A stretch of 64,000 bases of DNA, from contig NZ_JACHJU010000001.1 of assembly GCF_014203795.1 (NCBI RefSeq), positions 1,240,001 through 1,304,000 on the forward strand, read 5' to 3'. Below, in pieces: positions 17,629 to 26,092 of the stretch. The notes beneath the pieces were generated by a model. That model was not told the origin of the DNA, did not search any database, and saw only the letters and a list, made by a program, of their open reading frames with translations. Positions within the stretch are counted from its first letter, which is position 1, and each line of letters opens with the position of its first letter. Source of the stretch: Streptosporangium album (GTDB lineage Bacteria > Actinomycetota > Actinomycetes > Streptosporangiales > Streptosporangiaceae). Both the position numbers and the translations under genes were made by a program.

Positions 17629-20562
17629 TCAGCTGAACGGCAGCCGCACCAGGGACCGGTCACCGATGCCGAGGGTGGCGGTGCCGTTGCCGATGGCGTT
17701 CCAGACCTCCACCTTCACCCGGCCGCCGGACAGGTTGCCGTATGTCCCGGACGAGGACTGCAGTCCGGCCGCCTCGGTGTAGTGCTCCCATCCGGCCACC
17801 GGATCGGTGGCGAAGTAGTAGTAGGTCTCCACCCGGTCCCAGCTTCCGTCGCCGGTCAGGTCGTAGGAGATCCGGGCCTGGGTGCCGTTGGCGACCGTGG
17901 TGCCCGCGTCCAGGAAGAGGTCGAAGGCACCTGTCCCGCCGTTGTGGGTGGCGGTCAGGCCGGTCGCCGTGAAGACCTGCGCGTTCACCGGCGTGCCGTC
18001 GTGGTTGCCGTTGGCCGCGGCCAGTACGGCGGTGCCCGCCGTACCCGGGGCGCCCGGCAGCGTCCCACCCGGCTGGAGGTAGCGCGTCGCGGCGAAGGGA
18101 CCTGTGGTGGGCGTCGGGGTCGGGGTCGGGGTCGGGGTGACGGTCGGGGTGGGGGTGGGGGTGGGGTTGACGCCGCCGCCGGCGTTGCCCCCGCTCCAGG
18201 TGAGGGCGCCCGAGGCGGCCGTCTTGCCCGCCGGCACGTTGAGCGTGGTGCCGTTGGAGAAGGTCACGGTGATCGCGGCGCCGGTGATGTTGGACGCCAC
18301 GTAGGTGCGGGCGCCGTTCTTGCTGAACACCTTGGCCAGCGGGTGGTTGGCGGTGACGGAGGTGTCCACCGTGCCCAGCGCCGCCAGGTTGCGGATCCAG
18401 TGGAAGGTGTGCGCCCTGCTCTCCCCCTCCTCCGGGGTGAAGCCGCCCGCCGCCCGGAGGTTGGCCAGCGCGGTGTCACCGTTGCCCAGGGCGAGGAACT
18501 CCCAGAGGATGTCCTGCCACACCGTGGGTGGCCCGCCGTTGTTCCTGGTCAGCTCGTTGTAGTTGGTGGTCACGTAGGCCGGGTTGTCACCCAGGTAGAA
18601 GTGGCCTCCGGTGACCGGGAGCATGTTGATGCCCTGGATCATCTCGGGCTCGCCGCTGAACCAGGTGGCGTAGGCGGCGCCGTCGCCCCAGACCATGCCG
18701 ACCGTGCTGTGCCCGAAGGCCGCGGGGAAGTTCTGGTCGCGGACGTCGAACCAGTACTCCTGGATCGCCGCCGCCTGGGTCGTGTAGATGTAGATGCCCG
18801 CGTCGCGGACGGCGGTGTTCCCGGTGGCCTGGCCCCACTGGATGAGGGCGTTGGCGAAGTTCATGCCCTCCGACGAGGACTCCTGGTTGTTGCCCGCGCC
18901 GAACGCCCCGTGGCCCGACGCCCAGTCGTGGCCGGCGTAGATGTCGAAGTCGCGCAGGTAGGGGAAGCGCGTGTCGGCGCGGTCGTAGTTGTTGGCGTCG
19001 CGGATCAACAGGTCGACCATGCCGCCGTACTGGCCCGCCTTCGCCCAGTTCGGATCGTACTTGGCCAGGGTCGCCGCGGCCGCGACGTAGTAGCCGTAGT
19101 GGAAGTGGTGGTCGTTGAGCTCCTGGTCCGAGCCGTAGGAGGCGGGATAGCCGATCAGCGTGCCCCAGGTGGGGTTGAGGTAGAAGACGCGGGAGGTCTT
19201 GCCCGGCGAGGCGGTGAACCAGTCGTTGAGACGGGCGCGGATGGCGTTCAGCGCCGAATCTCGGACCGAGGTGAGGTTGAGCTGGTCGGCGATCTCCGCG
19301 ATCCGGGCGGCGCGGCCCAGCCCCTTGCCGGTCCAGTAGGTGTCGTCGCCCCGGTTGTCCATGGGGTTGGCCAGCTCGGCGTTGAGCTGGCCGGTGACCG
19401 TGGCGAGGTCGGCGCCGGAGCTGTCGGCGACCGCGGGCACCTCGGGCAGCACGCCGCTGTACTTCATCGATGTCGTGAACTGCGTCCCGGTGACGATCTT
19501 CATCTGGCCACGCGCGGAGGTGTAGGTCTGCGCGAGCGGGGTGGAGCCGGTCAGATGGGTCCACTGGTGCGGGTAGAGCGCGATGACCGTGCCGGTCGCG
19601 CTGCCCTGCCGGGCGGTGGTGGTGAAGGCGTACGTCGTGCTCAGCGTGCTGCTGCCCGGGTTGTAGGAGTAGGAGACCCGGGTGCCGGTGACGTGCGCGT
19701 GCGCGTACTGCCCGTAGGTGCTCGCCAGTGCGGCCCGGTCGCCGCCGGCCGGGAGCACCGCCACCGAGAAGAAGCCCTTGCCCGCCAGGGACGAGCTGAT
19801 CGTCGTCCCGCCGACCGTCCAGGTCGCGCCCGTCGGGGCATAGGCGACGTAGTCGTGGCCGCCCGCGGTGAAGCCGATGGTGGCACCGCTGTTGGACCAG
19901 ACCGCCGGGGTGCCCGAGGTGGTGATCTGCGCGTCCCCGCCGGTGATCTGGAAGTAGCCGAACGGCAGGCCGTGGCCGATGGTGGCCTTCATGGTCCGGC
20001 CGCCGTCGCTCCAGTACGGCGTGACGGTCCAGTCACTCCAGCCGTCGACCTTGACGTCGGGTGAGTTCAGGCCGGCGACGCCGACCAGGATGTCCTGGAC
20101 GTAGGGGTAGTGGTACTCCCCGACACCGGTCGCCGTGCCGCTGATCGCGGGGGTGGTGTTGTAGGAGAAGCCGAGGCCGGTGCCGAAGGTGTCGTAGGAG
20201 ATCGGGTGGGCGTGGAGCGGCTCGCCGTACGCGCAGTCGGTCTTCTTGTACAGGATCGACGACCACCAGTCGTTGGTCGGGACGGCTCCTGAGGGCGCGT
20301 TGGCGGTCACCCACTGGCGCGGGTTGGTGGAGACGGAGCCGCAGCCGGTCGGCAGCGAGCGGCCGGCGGGGAGCGTGTCGGCGTAGCTGCCGGCGCCGAC
20401 CGTGGCCGCCTCGGCGGAGCGGACCAGACCGGAGCCGAACAGGCCGGCCACCAGGGCGACGGCCATGCCGACGGCGAGGGCACGCACGCGGGAACGGTGG
20501 GCGGGCCGTCTTTCACGGGGCTGCGGACTGCCCGGACCTGTGGTCCGGATCATGGGATCCAT
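17629..20562 (-). CDS. secreted GH81 endo-1,3-beta-glucanase with C-terminal carbohydrate-binding domain
   Basis: Exported enzyme of 977 residues that cuts internal beta-1,3-glucan bonds (laminarin, curdlan, fungal wall glucan). A twin-Arg-containing, long n-region leads to a hydrophobic core and cleavage near residue 53 (EAA). The GH81 catalytic domain spans about 60-790, with the family motif NDHHFHYGY (Asp484) and the ESSSEG segment (Glu561, Glu565). A Pro-Thr linker at about 800-820 precedes a C-terminal domain (822-977) that resembles beta-1,3-glucan-binding modules of the CBM56 type. Start ATG 20562 follows GGAGG. A palindrome AGAGAGCGCTCTCT lies 49-62 nt upstream, the same core as before the GH16 gene. 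Part of a fungal-wall degradation set with the AA10 enzyme and GH16. Confidence 0.93.
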   Translation of the reverse strand: MDPMIRTTGPGSPQPRERRPAHRSRVRALAVGMAVALVAGLFGSGLVRSAEAATVGAGSYADTLPAGRSLPTGCGSVSTNPRQWVTANAPSGAVPTNDWWSSILYKKTDCAYGEPLHAHPISYDTFGTGLGFSYNTTPAISGTATGVGEYHYPYVQDILVGVAGLNSPDVKVDGWSDWTVTPYWSDGGRTMKATIGHGLPFGYFQITGGDAQITTSGTPAVWSNSGATIGFTAGGHDYVAYAPTGATWTVGGTTISSSLAGKGFFSVAVLPAGGDRAALASTYGQYAHAHVTGTRVSYSYNPGSSTLSTTYAFTTTARQGSATGTVIALYPHQWTHLTGSTPLAQTYTSARGQMKIVTGTQFTTSMKYSGVLPEVPAVADSSGADLATVTGQLNAELANPMDNRGDDTYWTGKGLGRAARIAEIADQLNLTSVRDSALNAIRARLNDWFTASPGKTSRVFYLNPTWGTLIGYPASYGSDQELNDHHFHYGYYVAAAATLAKYDPNWAKAGQYGGMVDLLIRDANNYDRADTRFPYLRDFDIYAGHDWASGHGAFGAGNNQESSSEGMNFANALIQWGQATGNTAVRDAGIYIYTTQAAAIQEYWFDVRDQNFPAAFGHSTVGMVWGDGAAYATWFSGEPEMIQGINMLPVTGGHFYLGDNPAYVTTNYNELTRNNGGPPTVWQDILWEFLALGNGDTALANLRAAGGFTPEEGESRAHTFHWIRNLAALGTVDTSVTANHPLAKVFSKNGARTYVASNITGAAITVTFSNGTTLNVPAGKTAASGALTWSGGNAGGGVNPTPTPTPTVTPTPTPTPTPTTGPFAATRYLQPGGTLPGAPGTAGTAVLAAANGNHDGTPVNAQVFTATGLTATHNGGTGAFDLFLDAGTTVANGTQARISYDLTGDGSWDRVETYYYFATDPVAGWEHYTEAAGLQSSSGTYGNLSGGRVKVEVWNAIGNGTATLGIGDRSLVRLPFS

Positions 20563-20610
20563 GGGGGTGCCTCCAGGGGAGGAGTGTGCGGATCTGCGGC
20601 GAACCGATTG

Positions 20611-20624
20611 AGAGAGCGCTCTCT
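20611..20624. promoter_or_regulatory. GAGCGCTC-core operator of the GH81 gene
   Basis: Perfect 14-bp palindrome AGAGAGCGCTCTCT, about 49 nt before the GH81 start. The core matches the GAGCGCTC centre of CebR-type LacI-family operators (known family consensus TGGGAGCGCTCCCA). Presumed repressor site released by a glucan oligosaccharide. Confidence 0.8.
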
Positions 20625-20765
20625 TGACGTGAAAGTAACAGCCCCAGTCACGAACATCAATGTTTCACGTCGGTAACAAAAAGGTAAATGATCGAGGCTG
20701 AGGCGAGAGAGGATTCCCCTGAAAATCAGGCTTTTTTGTCACAGGAGTACCATGATCGCTATACG

Positions 20766-20821
20766 GGAGCGCTCCACCCTGGCGAGATGCGCCATCTGCG
20801 GCAGGAAATGAGAGCGCTCTC
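20766..20821. promoter_or_regulatory. two further GAGCGCTC-core palindromes
   Basis: GGAGCGCTCC at 20766-20775 and GAGAGCGCTCTC at 20810-20821, in the 464-bp gap between the GH81 gene and the divergent secreted-protein gene at 21027. They may bring that gene under the same repressor, or allow looping with the site at 20611. The rest of the gap has no gene; a TATAAA hexamer at about 20956 could be part of the promoter for 21027. Confidence 0.7.
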
Positions 20822-21026
20822 TCTATCGAACACGGCTTATCGTCCGCCTTCCGGGCGGGGGGAGTCGCGACCGCCGGACGGCCCGGCCGCCGGGACGCCC
20901 GGGGCCCGTCGTCGACGGGTCCGCCCGTTGCACGGCGGCGGCCGACGCGCCCTGCTATAAAACTCTCCGTAATCACGTCCGCACGGAACGACCACCACGC
21001 CCCGACCTCCGAAAGGGGATCCCCCG

Positions 21027-21962
21027 ATGGGAATCCTGGCCGGCCTGATGGCCACGGTCATGGCCGGCGCGTCGACGGGCCCGGCCGGCGCACGGCCCGC
21101 GGCGGCGATCGTGATCACAGAGCAGGCCGGTCACCGGATCCTGATCCTGGACGCCGACCCGGCCACCTGGGAGCAGGCACGCATCACCTGGGAGTGGCAG
21201 CCCTCGCGCGACAACGGCTTCGGAGACCTGGTGGCCGGATGGGGCGACCCCGACGAGGCCCGGCTGAGAAACCGGCAGGGCCGCTCCTACCTGCTGACGA
21301 CCGCCTCGGCCGGGCTGGCGGCCATGGTGCCCTATCCGGCCGGACACGGCGGCTGGGGTGTCGACGTGGGCCCGGAGGACAACCCCCACAGCATCGACCT
21401 GCTCCCCGACGGCAACGTCGCCGTGGTCGCCAGCAAGGGCGGCTGGCTGCGGCTCTACACCGCCTCCGCCGGCCCCCGCGCGGCCTCCTACGCGCAGGTC
21501 CCGCTCCCCGGCGGGCACGGCGTCGTATGGGACGAGGGCTCCCGGCTGCTGTGGGCCCTGGGCAGCACACAGCTCATCGCCCTGCGCGTCGGCGGCACCC
21601 CCACCCAGCCGACGCTCACCGTGGTCGCGCAGACCCCTCTGCCCAGCCGGGGCGGTCACGACCTGCAGCCCGTCGCGGGCCGGCCCGGACACCTGTGGGT
21701 CACCACCGCCAGGCACCTCTACCAGTACTCCATCGCCCGCCGCGCCTTCCTGAGCGACTATCCCGGCGCGGACCTGATGGACGTGCCGGGCATCAAGAGC
21801 ATCGACGACCAGCCGTCCGGCTCCCTCGTCGTCTCGGCCAGGCAGCGGGGCAACCTCTGCCCGGACTGCACCGACACCATCGCCCTCGTCGCCCCCGCCG
21901 GTTCACTCACCCTGCACGGGTCCCAGATCTACAAGGCGCGCTGGTGGTACGCCCCCGCCTGA
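21027..21962 (+). CDS. secreted DUF6528-like beta-propeller protein
   Basis: Exported protein of 311 residues with a short signal peptide (MGILAGLMATVMAGAS, cleavage near ARPAAA). It has repeated blade-like segments with Trp-Glu and Asp-Gly turns (ILDADPATWEQA, NPHSIDLLPDGNVAVVAS, HDLQPVAGRPGHLWVTT), consistent with a beta-propeller. It matches, as far as can be recalled, the actinobacterial family DUF6528, for which no activity is known. ATG 21027 has GAAAGGGGA 8 nt upstream. Divergent from GH81, with three GAGCGCTC palindromes between them, so it may be coregulated and act on a glycan, but that is inference. Confidence 0.75.
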   Translation: MGILAGLMATVMAGASTGPAGARPAAAIVITEQAGHRILILDADPATWEQARITWEWQPSRDNGFGDLVAGWGDPDEARLRNRQGRSYLLTTASAGLAAMVPYPAGHGGWGVDVGPEDNPHSIDLLPDGNVAVVASKGGWLRLYTASAGPRAASYAQVPLPGGHGVVWDEGSRLLWALGSTQLIALRVGGTPTQPTLTVVAQTPLPSRGGHDLQPVAGRPGHLWVTTARHLYQYSIARRAFLSDYPGADLMDVPGIKSIDDQPSGSLVVSARQRGNLCPDCTDTIALVAPAGSLTLHGSQIYKARWWYAPA

Positions 21963-22071
21963 CAGCCCGGCGGTTCTCCGCCGCACCGGACGGCGGGACG
22001 GAGCACGGACGCCCCGTCCGGCACATCTCACCGGGCGGTGACAACAACAGGCCTGGACACTCTGAGTAGTT

Positions 22072-22096
22072 GGATGTTTACTTTCAGTGAACATCC
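22072..22096. promoter_or_regulatory. candidate operator dyad upstream of a small secreted protein
   Basis: GGATGTTTAC (22072-22081) and GTGAACATCC (22087-22096) are inverted repeats with nine of ten bases matching, ending 25 nt before the start of the gene at 22122. Confidence 0.5.
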
Positions 22097-22121
22097 CCGC
22101 ATCCCCGTCCCAGGAGACATC

Positions 22122-22475
22122 ATGCGGAACAAGAGGCTCACGACCATCGCCCTGGCCGCCCTCATCGGCTGCACGGGCCTGACGACGCTGGCCACCACCT
22201 CCGCCTCGGCCTCGGCCCCCCAGGCGTCCGACTTCACCGGCTACCAGATCGTGAAGCTGCCCAACGCCAACGTCCCCAACTTCACCCGGCGCACGGTCAG
22301 ATGCCCCAGCGGCAAGAAGGCGGTCGGCGGCGGCGCCGAGGCCCAGGGCAACGACGCGATCCTGGTCGGCTCCTTCCCCACCGACGACGGCGCCGGCTGG
22401 ATCGGCCTCGGCCGCCAGAACGGCTACAACGACGTCGGCATCAGCGTCTACGTGATCTGCGCCAACGTCAGCTAG
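22122..22475 (+). CDS. small secreted protein of unknown function
   Basis: 117 residues with a standard signal peptide (MRNKRLTTIALAALIGC, cleavage near ASASA). The mature domain of about 85 residues has RRTVRCPSGKKAVGGGAEA and WIGLGRQN, a pattern seen in small actinobacterial exported proteins with two cysteines (RCPSG and VICAN) that could form one disulphide. No catalytic motif. ATG 22122 follows AGGAGA. It has its own terminator and an upstream dyad, so it is an independent unit. Confidence 0.75.
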   Translation: MRNKRLTTIALAALIGCTGLTTLATTSASASAPQASDFTGYQIVKLPNANVPNFTRRTVRCPSGKKAVGGGAEAQGNDAILVGSFPTDDGAGWIGLGRQNGYNDVGISVYVICANVS

Positions 22476-22487
22476 CCCCTCCGCCCC

Positions 22488-22511
22488 GACCGGGCCCGAC
22501 GGGGCCCGGTC
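22488..22511 (+). terminator. terminator of the small secreted protein gene
   Basis: GACCGGGCCC / GGGCCCGGTC stem with a GACG loop, 12 nt after the stop. Confidence 0.8.
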
Positions 22512-22699
22512 AGGGATTACTCCGTTTCCCCGGCTTTCACGACGACGAGCGGCTACACGAGGGAGGAGCATCACGGACGTGACGGCGGATGATGGGCGCG
22601 GAGGTGCTGCTGACAGCCGTCATCGGGATCGTGCTCGGCACGGCATCCACGCGAGCCGCCCATGGCTCATCCGTCCCTCTCCGACGTGGCCGGCAACGC

Positions 22700-22736
22700 G
22701 GGAAGCCCGGGCCGATGACATCGGCCCGGGCTTCCC
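22700..22736 (-). terminator. terminator of the first tRNA-Lys gene
   Basis: 17-bp perfect stem GGGAAGCCCGGGCCGAT with a 3-nt loop, just downstream of the tRNA on its strand. Confidence 0.85.
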
Positions 22737-22742
22737 GTCAGG

Positions 22743-22816
22743 TGCGCCGCCAGGGACTCGAACCCCGGACCCGCTGATTAAGAGTCAGCTGCTCTAACCA
22801 ACTGAGCTAGCGGCGC
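22743..22816 (-). tRNA. tRNA-Lys (anticodon CTT)
   Basis: 74-nt cloverleaf on the minus strand: acceptor GCGCCGC pairing with GCGGCGC, D arm GCTCAGTTGG..GAGC, anticodon stem CTGAC / ATCAG region with loop containing CTT, T arm GGGTTCGAGTCCC and discriminator A. The 3' CCA is not fully encoded (A-C-C-T follows the acceptor). It is base-for-base identical to the gene at 34945-35018. Confidence 0.95.
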
Positions 22817-22967
22817 TTGACCACGACAACACTACCGGACCCGGGACGGTGGTCCGTCCATGAGACGACATATGACGATAACTTCGCGGCAAGGGGGCCG
22901 TGGCCGAGGCGTCACGGATGAACGGTCGGCCATGCCGTACGCGGTGGGCGTCCGGGGCCTCGGACGC

Positions 22968-23564
22968 TCAGGGCCAGGACGGATCGCCCACCGGCTTGAC
23001 GGGGCCGGGAATCACGCCCAGGCGCTCCAGCAGGGTCAGGAAGGTGAAGGCGTACGGCGAGTCCTGCACGACGGCGGCGACCCGCTCCCAGTCGACCTGC
23101 TCACGCAGCGCCCGCACCTGGGGCAGCAGCGAGCCGTAGTCGCAGCTGTGCTCCGAGAGCGGGAGCAGCCACGAGACGACCAGGTCGGTGGCCTCCAGCA
23201 CGGGCACGATCACAGCGGACGCCCTCATGGGCTCGGCCCGCTCCAGCAACGCCGGGGTGACGGGATGGTCGCAGATCGAGAAGATCAGGTCCACCAGCCT
23301 GCCCTCGTCGTAGGCCTTGACCAGCCAGTCCTCCGGAGGTTTGGCCGTCTGGAAGCCGAGTTCACGCAGTGCCGCGAGAGCGGTCGGCACGTCCTCCTGC
23401 GGGAGGACGAAGTCCACGTCGTGCAGCGAGGGCGCTGCGCCGCGCGCGTAGGCGGCGCAGCCTCCCGCGAGCGCGAACCTGACATCCGCGTCCTTCAGCC
23501 CGCTGCTCGCCCGCTTCAGCGTTTCCAGGATCGCGTCGGTTACCTCATGGCTGTGGCTTCCCAT
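22968..23564 (-). CDS. nucleotidyltransferase-fold protein
   Basis: 198 residues with the minimal nucleotidyltransferase pattern: ALAGGCAAY followed by HDVDFVL (the two carboxylates), then LVDLIFS with a third acid. Relatives include toxin-type and AbiEii-like nucleotidyltransferases and stand-alone proteins of unknown role. No antitoxin partner is adjacent: the divergent neighbour at 23673 is a membrane protein. ATG 23564 has a very close GGAGG. A housekeeping or defence role cannot be distinguished. Confidence 0.7.
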   Translation of the reverse strand: MGSHSHEVTDAILETLKRASSGLKDADVRFALAGGCAAYARGAAPSLHDVDFVLPQEDVPTALAALRELGFQTAKPPEDWLVKAYDEGRLVDLIFSICDHPVTPALLERAEPMRASAVIVPVLEATDLVVSWLLPLSEHSCDYGSLLPQVRALREQVDWERVAAVVQDSPYAFTFLTLLERLGVIPGPVKPVGDPSWP

Positions 23565-23672
23565 GACCTCCGCTTACCCTCCAGATTCCCAGGTAGGCAT
23601 AGCAGACCGAGCCTCGGGTAAGTGAGGCTCACGATTCACTGGAAACAGGCATAAATACCATTGGAGTTTGGT

Positions 23673-24191
23673 GTGCCCCACAACGAGGACAGAACGGAGG
23701 GGGCCGGCGCGGAAAAGCAGGCGGAGCCCGGTGAGACCCACAAGGAACGGGTGGACCGTGAGCTCGGCGAGCTGCTCCAGGGACTGCGGGTCGCCGTCAC
23801 CGGCGTTCAGGTCCTGTTCGCCTTCCTGCTGACCCTGCCGTTCGCGGCCGGCTTCCACAAGGTGGATCCCCTCGGTCGATGGCTTTTCTTCATCGCACTG
23901 CTGAGCGCCGCGCTGGCCTCCATCTGCTTCATCACCCCCGCCGCCCAGCACCGCCTGCTGTTCCGGACCGGGCTGAAGGAGAAGATGCTGCGCCGCGCCA
24001 ACAAGCTCGGCGTCGCCGGAGCCATCGGGCTTGCGGTCGCGATGACCAGCTCGGTGGCTCTCGTGGCGGAGACGGCCATCAACGCGTGGCCGGCCGCGAT
24101 CTTCGGCGGCGTGATTGCGCTGGCCAGCGGGTGGCTCTGGATCCTGCAGCCCATTGTCGATCTATATAAGGCCAAGGATGTTAAGTCTTGA
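23673..24191 (+). CDS. DUF6328-type membrane protein
   Basis: 172 residues from the GTG at 23673, chosen over the TTG at 23661 because GGAG lies 6 nt before it. After a charged N-terminus (THKERVDRELGELLQGLRV) come four hydrophobic segments, near residues 40-62, 70-92, 112-135 and 140-160. The pattern RELxELLQxLRVAxxGVQxLFAFLLxLPF is that of the actinobacterial integral membrane family DUF6328, which has no known function. It probably shares a transcript with the 49-residue membrane peptide 22 nt downstream; a terminator follows that gene. Confidence 0.82.
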   Translation: MPHNEDRTEGAGAEKQAEPGETHKERVDRELGELLQGLRVAVTGVQVLFAFLLTLPFAAGFHKVDPLGRWLFFIALLSAALASICFITPAAQHRLLFRTGLKEKMLRRANKLGVAGAIGLAVAMTSSVALVAETAINAWPAAIFGGVIALASGWLWILQPIVDLYKAKDVKS

Positions 24192-24213
24192 ATCGTGAGG
24201 GCAGGGGCCACTT

Positions 24214-24363
24214 ATGGCTACCTTGCTCTGGATCATCGCAGTCGTTCTCGTCATCTCCGGGATCTACGTCATCCTGGCCCGTCGCGACCTCCTCTGGGGG
24301 ATCGTCCTGATCGTTCTCGGCTTCCTCGTCGGCCCCGGGGGTGTGAGCATCTTCAATGTCTGA
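24214..24363 (+). CDS. 49-residue membrane peptide with GPGG motif
   Basis: Small ORF downstream of the DUF6328 gene. It begins MATLLWIIAVVLVISGIYV, a membrane segment, has RRDLLWG as a positive turn, a second segment and ends LVGPGGVSIFNV. The terminal GPGGxSxF motif recurs in small actinobacterial two-helix membrane proteins. ATG 24214 has a purine-rich GGGCAGGGG about 7 nt upstream. Function unknown; its position suggests a role with the DUF6328 protein. Confidence 0.7.
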   Translation: MATLLWIIAVVLVISGIYVILARRDLLWGIVLIVLGFLVGPGGVSIFNV

Positions 24364-24447
24364 CGCGGGCCGATGACCCGCAGAAAGCACCACCAGAATT
24401 CGCACCGAATTTCAAGTAGCCCCGAATCACCACCAGAAGCCTCAGCG

Positions 24448-24467
24448 GGCCGGGTTATCACCCGGCC
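24448..24467 (+). terminator. terminator after the small membrane peptide
   Basis: GGCCGGGT / ACCCGGCC stem with a TATC loop, followed by TGCTTCTTCATTG. Confidence 0.7.
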
Positions 24468-24565
24468 TGCTTCTTCATTGTTCTCACGCATTCGCGATTA
24501 TGTGCTTCCCCGTGGTGATAACCGGATGACCTCAACGGCACGCCGGCGCCGCTGGCCGGCCCGGA

Positions 24566-25279
24566 CTAAAGGCAGTACACCCCGTAGGCCCGTCCCAGCA
24601 CCGGCAGCGCCACATTGCGCACCCTGATGCCCCCGGGCGTCACGCCTTTCTCCGTTCCCGCGTGCGCATGGCCATGGACGATCAGATCGGCCCCCTCCGC
24701 GTCCACCACCTCGGCCAGCAGATAGCTGCCCAGGAAGGGGTAGATCTCCAGCGGCTCGCCGTGCAGGGTGTCCTTGACCGGCGAGTAGTGCGACAGCACG
24801 ACCCTCCGGTCGGCCTGCAGTTCCTTGAGCGCCACCCGCCAGCGGTCGGCGATCCGCTTGGTGTGCCCGACGAACGCCTTGATCTCGGGCTCGCCGAAGT
24901 CGCTCGCGCACTTGCCCGCGTACCCCCCGCCGAAGCCCTTTCCGCCGGCCACGCCGAGCCGTACCCCGTCGATGTCGAGCACGGTCGCGTCGTCGTGCAG
25001 GACCGTGATCCCGGCGCCGGACAGCAGGGCTGCGATCTCCGCGGGCAGGTCGGAGTGGTGGTCGTGGTTGCCGAGCACGGCGACCACCGGGATCGGCAGG
25101 CCGCGGAACTCGTCCGCCACCACCCGCCCCTCCTCCAGCGTGCCGTGCCGGGTCAGGTCTCCGGCCAGCAGCAGCACGTCGGCGTGCTCCTCGACACCGT
25201 CCAGTCGTTCGCGGTAGCGCCCCCTGAGACTCTCGTCCAGGTGCACGTCTCCGACCGCCGCGATCCGCACCTCTCTCAC
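24566..25279 (-). CDS. metallophosphoesterase
   Basis: Calcineurin-like phosphoesterase of 237 residues with the full motif set: GDVHLDES, LAGDLTRHG, LGNHDHH, LSHYSP and VHGHAHAG, which bind two metal ions. The activity would be on phosphomono- or diesters; the substrate is unknown. The GTG start at 25279 overlaps the stop of the BON-domain gene (GTGA), so the two are translated together. The third small gene of interest nearby (TnpB remnant) is not part of this unit. Confidence 0.88.
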   Translation of the reverse strand: MREVRIAAVGDVHLDESLRGRYRERLDGVEEHADVLLLAGDLTRHGTLEEGRVVADEFRGLPIPVVAVLGNHDHHSDLPAEIAALLSGAGITVLHDDATVLDIDGVRLGVAGGKGFGGGYAGKCASDFGEPEIKAFVGHTKRIADRWRVALKELQADRRVVLSHYSPVKDTLHGEPLEIYPFLGSYLLAEVVDAEGADLIVHGHAHAGTEKGVTPGGIRVRNVALPVLGRAYGVYCL

Positions 25280-25521
25280 AGCCTCTCCTCCCTTCCCGGC
25301 CCTCTGACCTCCATGACGGTGATCTCGTTGCGGACCGTCAGGCCGGGAGCGGCCTCGCCCGCCACGTCGGCGATCAGCGCACGGCGCTCGTCTCCGCTCA
25401 CCTGGCCGCGGAGGAAGAGTTGCTCACCCCGGACGTCCACCCGGATGCCGAGTTCGTTGGTCCTCTCGTCCTCGGCCAGCGCACGCTGCACGCGCGCGGC
25501 GACGTATTGCGGAGCCTCCAT
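25276..25521 (-). CDS. BON-domain protein
   Basis: 81 residues. The ATG at 25521 follows GGGAGGAG. The sequence VAARVQRALAEDERTNELGIRVDVRGEQLFLRG is the first half of a BON (OsmY/nodulation) domain with the alternating pattern VxVxxGxVxLxGxV, followed by GDERRALIADVAGEAA and the strand VRNEITVME. Many BON proteins are periplasmic; this one has no signal peptide and must be cytosolic. Coupled by a 4-bp overlap to the phosphoesterase. Confidence 0.78.
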   Translation of the reverse strand: MEAPQYVAARVQRALAEDERTNELGIRVDVRGEQLFLRGQVSGDERRALIADVAGEAAPGLTVRNEITVMEVRGPGREERL

Positions 25522-25648
25522 CGTTGAACTCCTCCCGCTCAAAACGATCGTGTTCCCGAGAAACCCGAGGTCAAACGCGTTTAAAGCGTCTGCGGAGGGA
25601 AGGAGACTCCATCGGATGCCTAAGACGCAGGCACGGTGCTGCCGCATG

Positions 25649-25939
25649 TCACATCACGGAGCCGTGCGCGGTGTGCCCGCATGCCGTACAGGCGAACTCG
25701 GCTTGGGTGGCGCGGTTCTCCTTCGCGCAGTGCCCGCAGCGCGAGCAGGTGCGGGAGGTGCTGGCGGGGTTCACCGAGATCAGCTCTCGACCGGCGCTTT
25801 CAGCCTTGTGCGACAGGATCGTCAGGAACACCCCCCAACCCGCGTCCAGGATGCTTCGGTTCAGGCCCGACTTCGCAGCCGCCCCGTTGGGCAGATACCC
25901 GCCCTCACCGTCGGGCCTGGGGGCGGCGCGCTTGGTCAT
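25649..25939 (-). pseudogene. remnant of an IS200/IS605-type TnpB (OrfB) gene
   Basis: Roughly 95 residues preserve the C-terminal part of TnpB: KSGLNRSILDAGWGVFLTIL, the strand RELISVNPASTSRTC, and the zinc ribbon CSRCG..CTACG. The final catalytic segment that normally reads DxNAARNI is lost because the frame ends after AHGSVM, and the RuvC-I and -II regions are absent. This is an eroded insertion sequence, not an active nuclease. Confidence 0.8.
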
Positions 25940-26037
25940 GGGGTTCCCTCCTTCGAGCCAACGCCCCTTTCCTATCCCCACACGGATCTCAAACGTCGCG
26001 CTCCGGGGCGGCCGTCGCCATGGGCCCGTTCATGCCC

Positions 26038-26076
26038 GGGAGAGGCGTCCGGGAGAGGCGTCCGGGAGAGACGTCC
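26038..26076. repeat. three 13-bp tandem repeats
   Basis: GGGAGAGGCGTCC occurs twice at 26038-26063 and a third time with one change (GGGAGAGACGTCC) at 26064-26076, downstream of the DUF305 gene. No function is evident. Confidence 0.8.
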
Positions 26077-26092
26077 GCCTCCCGGTGGCCGG

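Noticed and set aside
22579..22797. small frame running into the tRNA
   Set aside because: It reads through the terminator and the tRNA-Lys gene; composition is not coding-like.
22968..24191. toxin-antitoxin pair (nucleotidyltransferase plus neighbour)
   Set aside because: The neighbour is divergent and is a four-helix membrane protein, not an antitoxin; spacing and orientation do not fit.
26038..26076. CRISPR-like array
   Set aside because: Three adjacent 13-bp tandem units without spacers; no cas genes.
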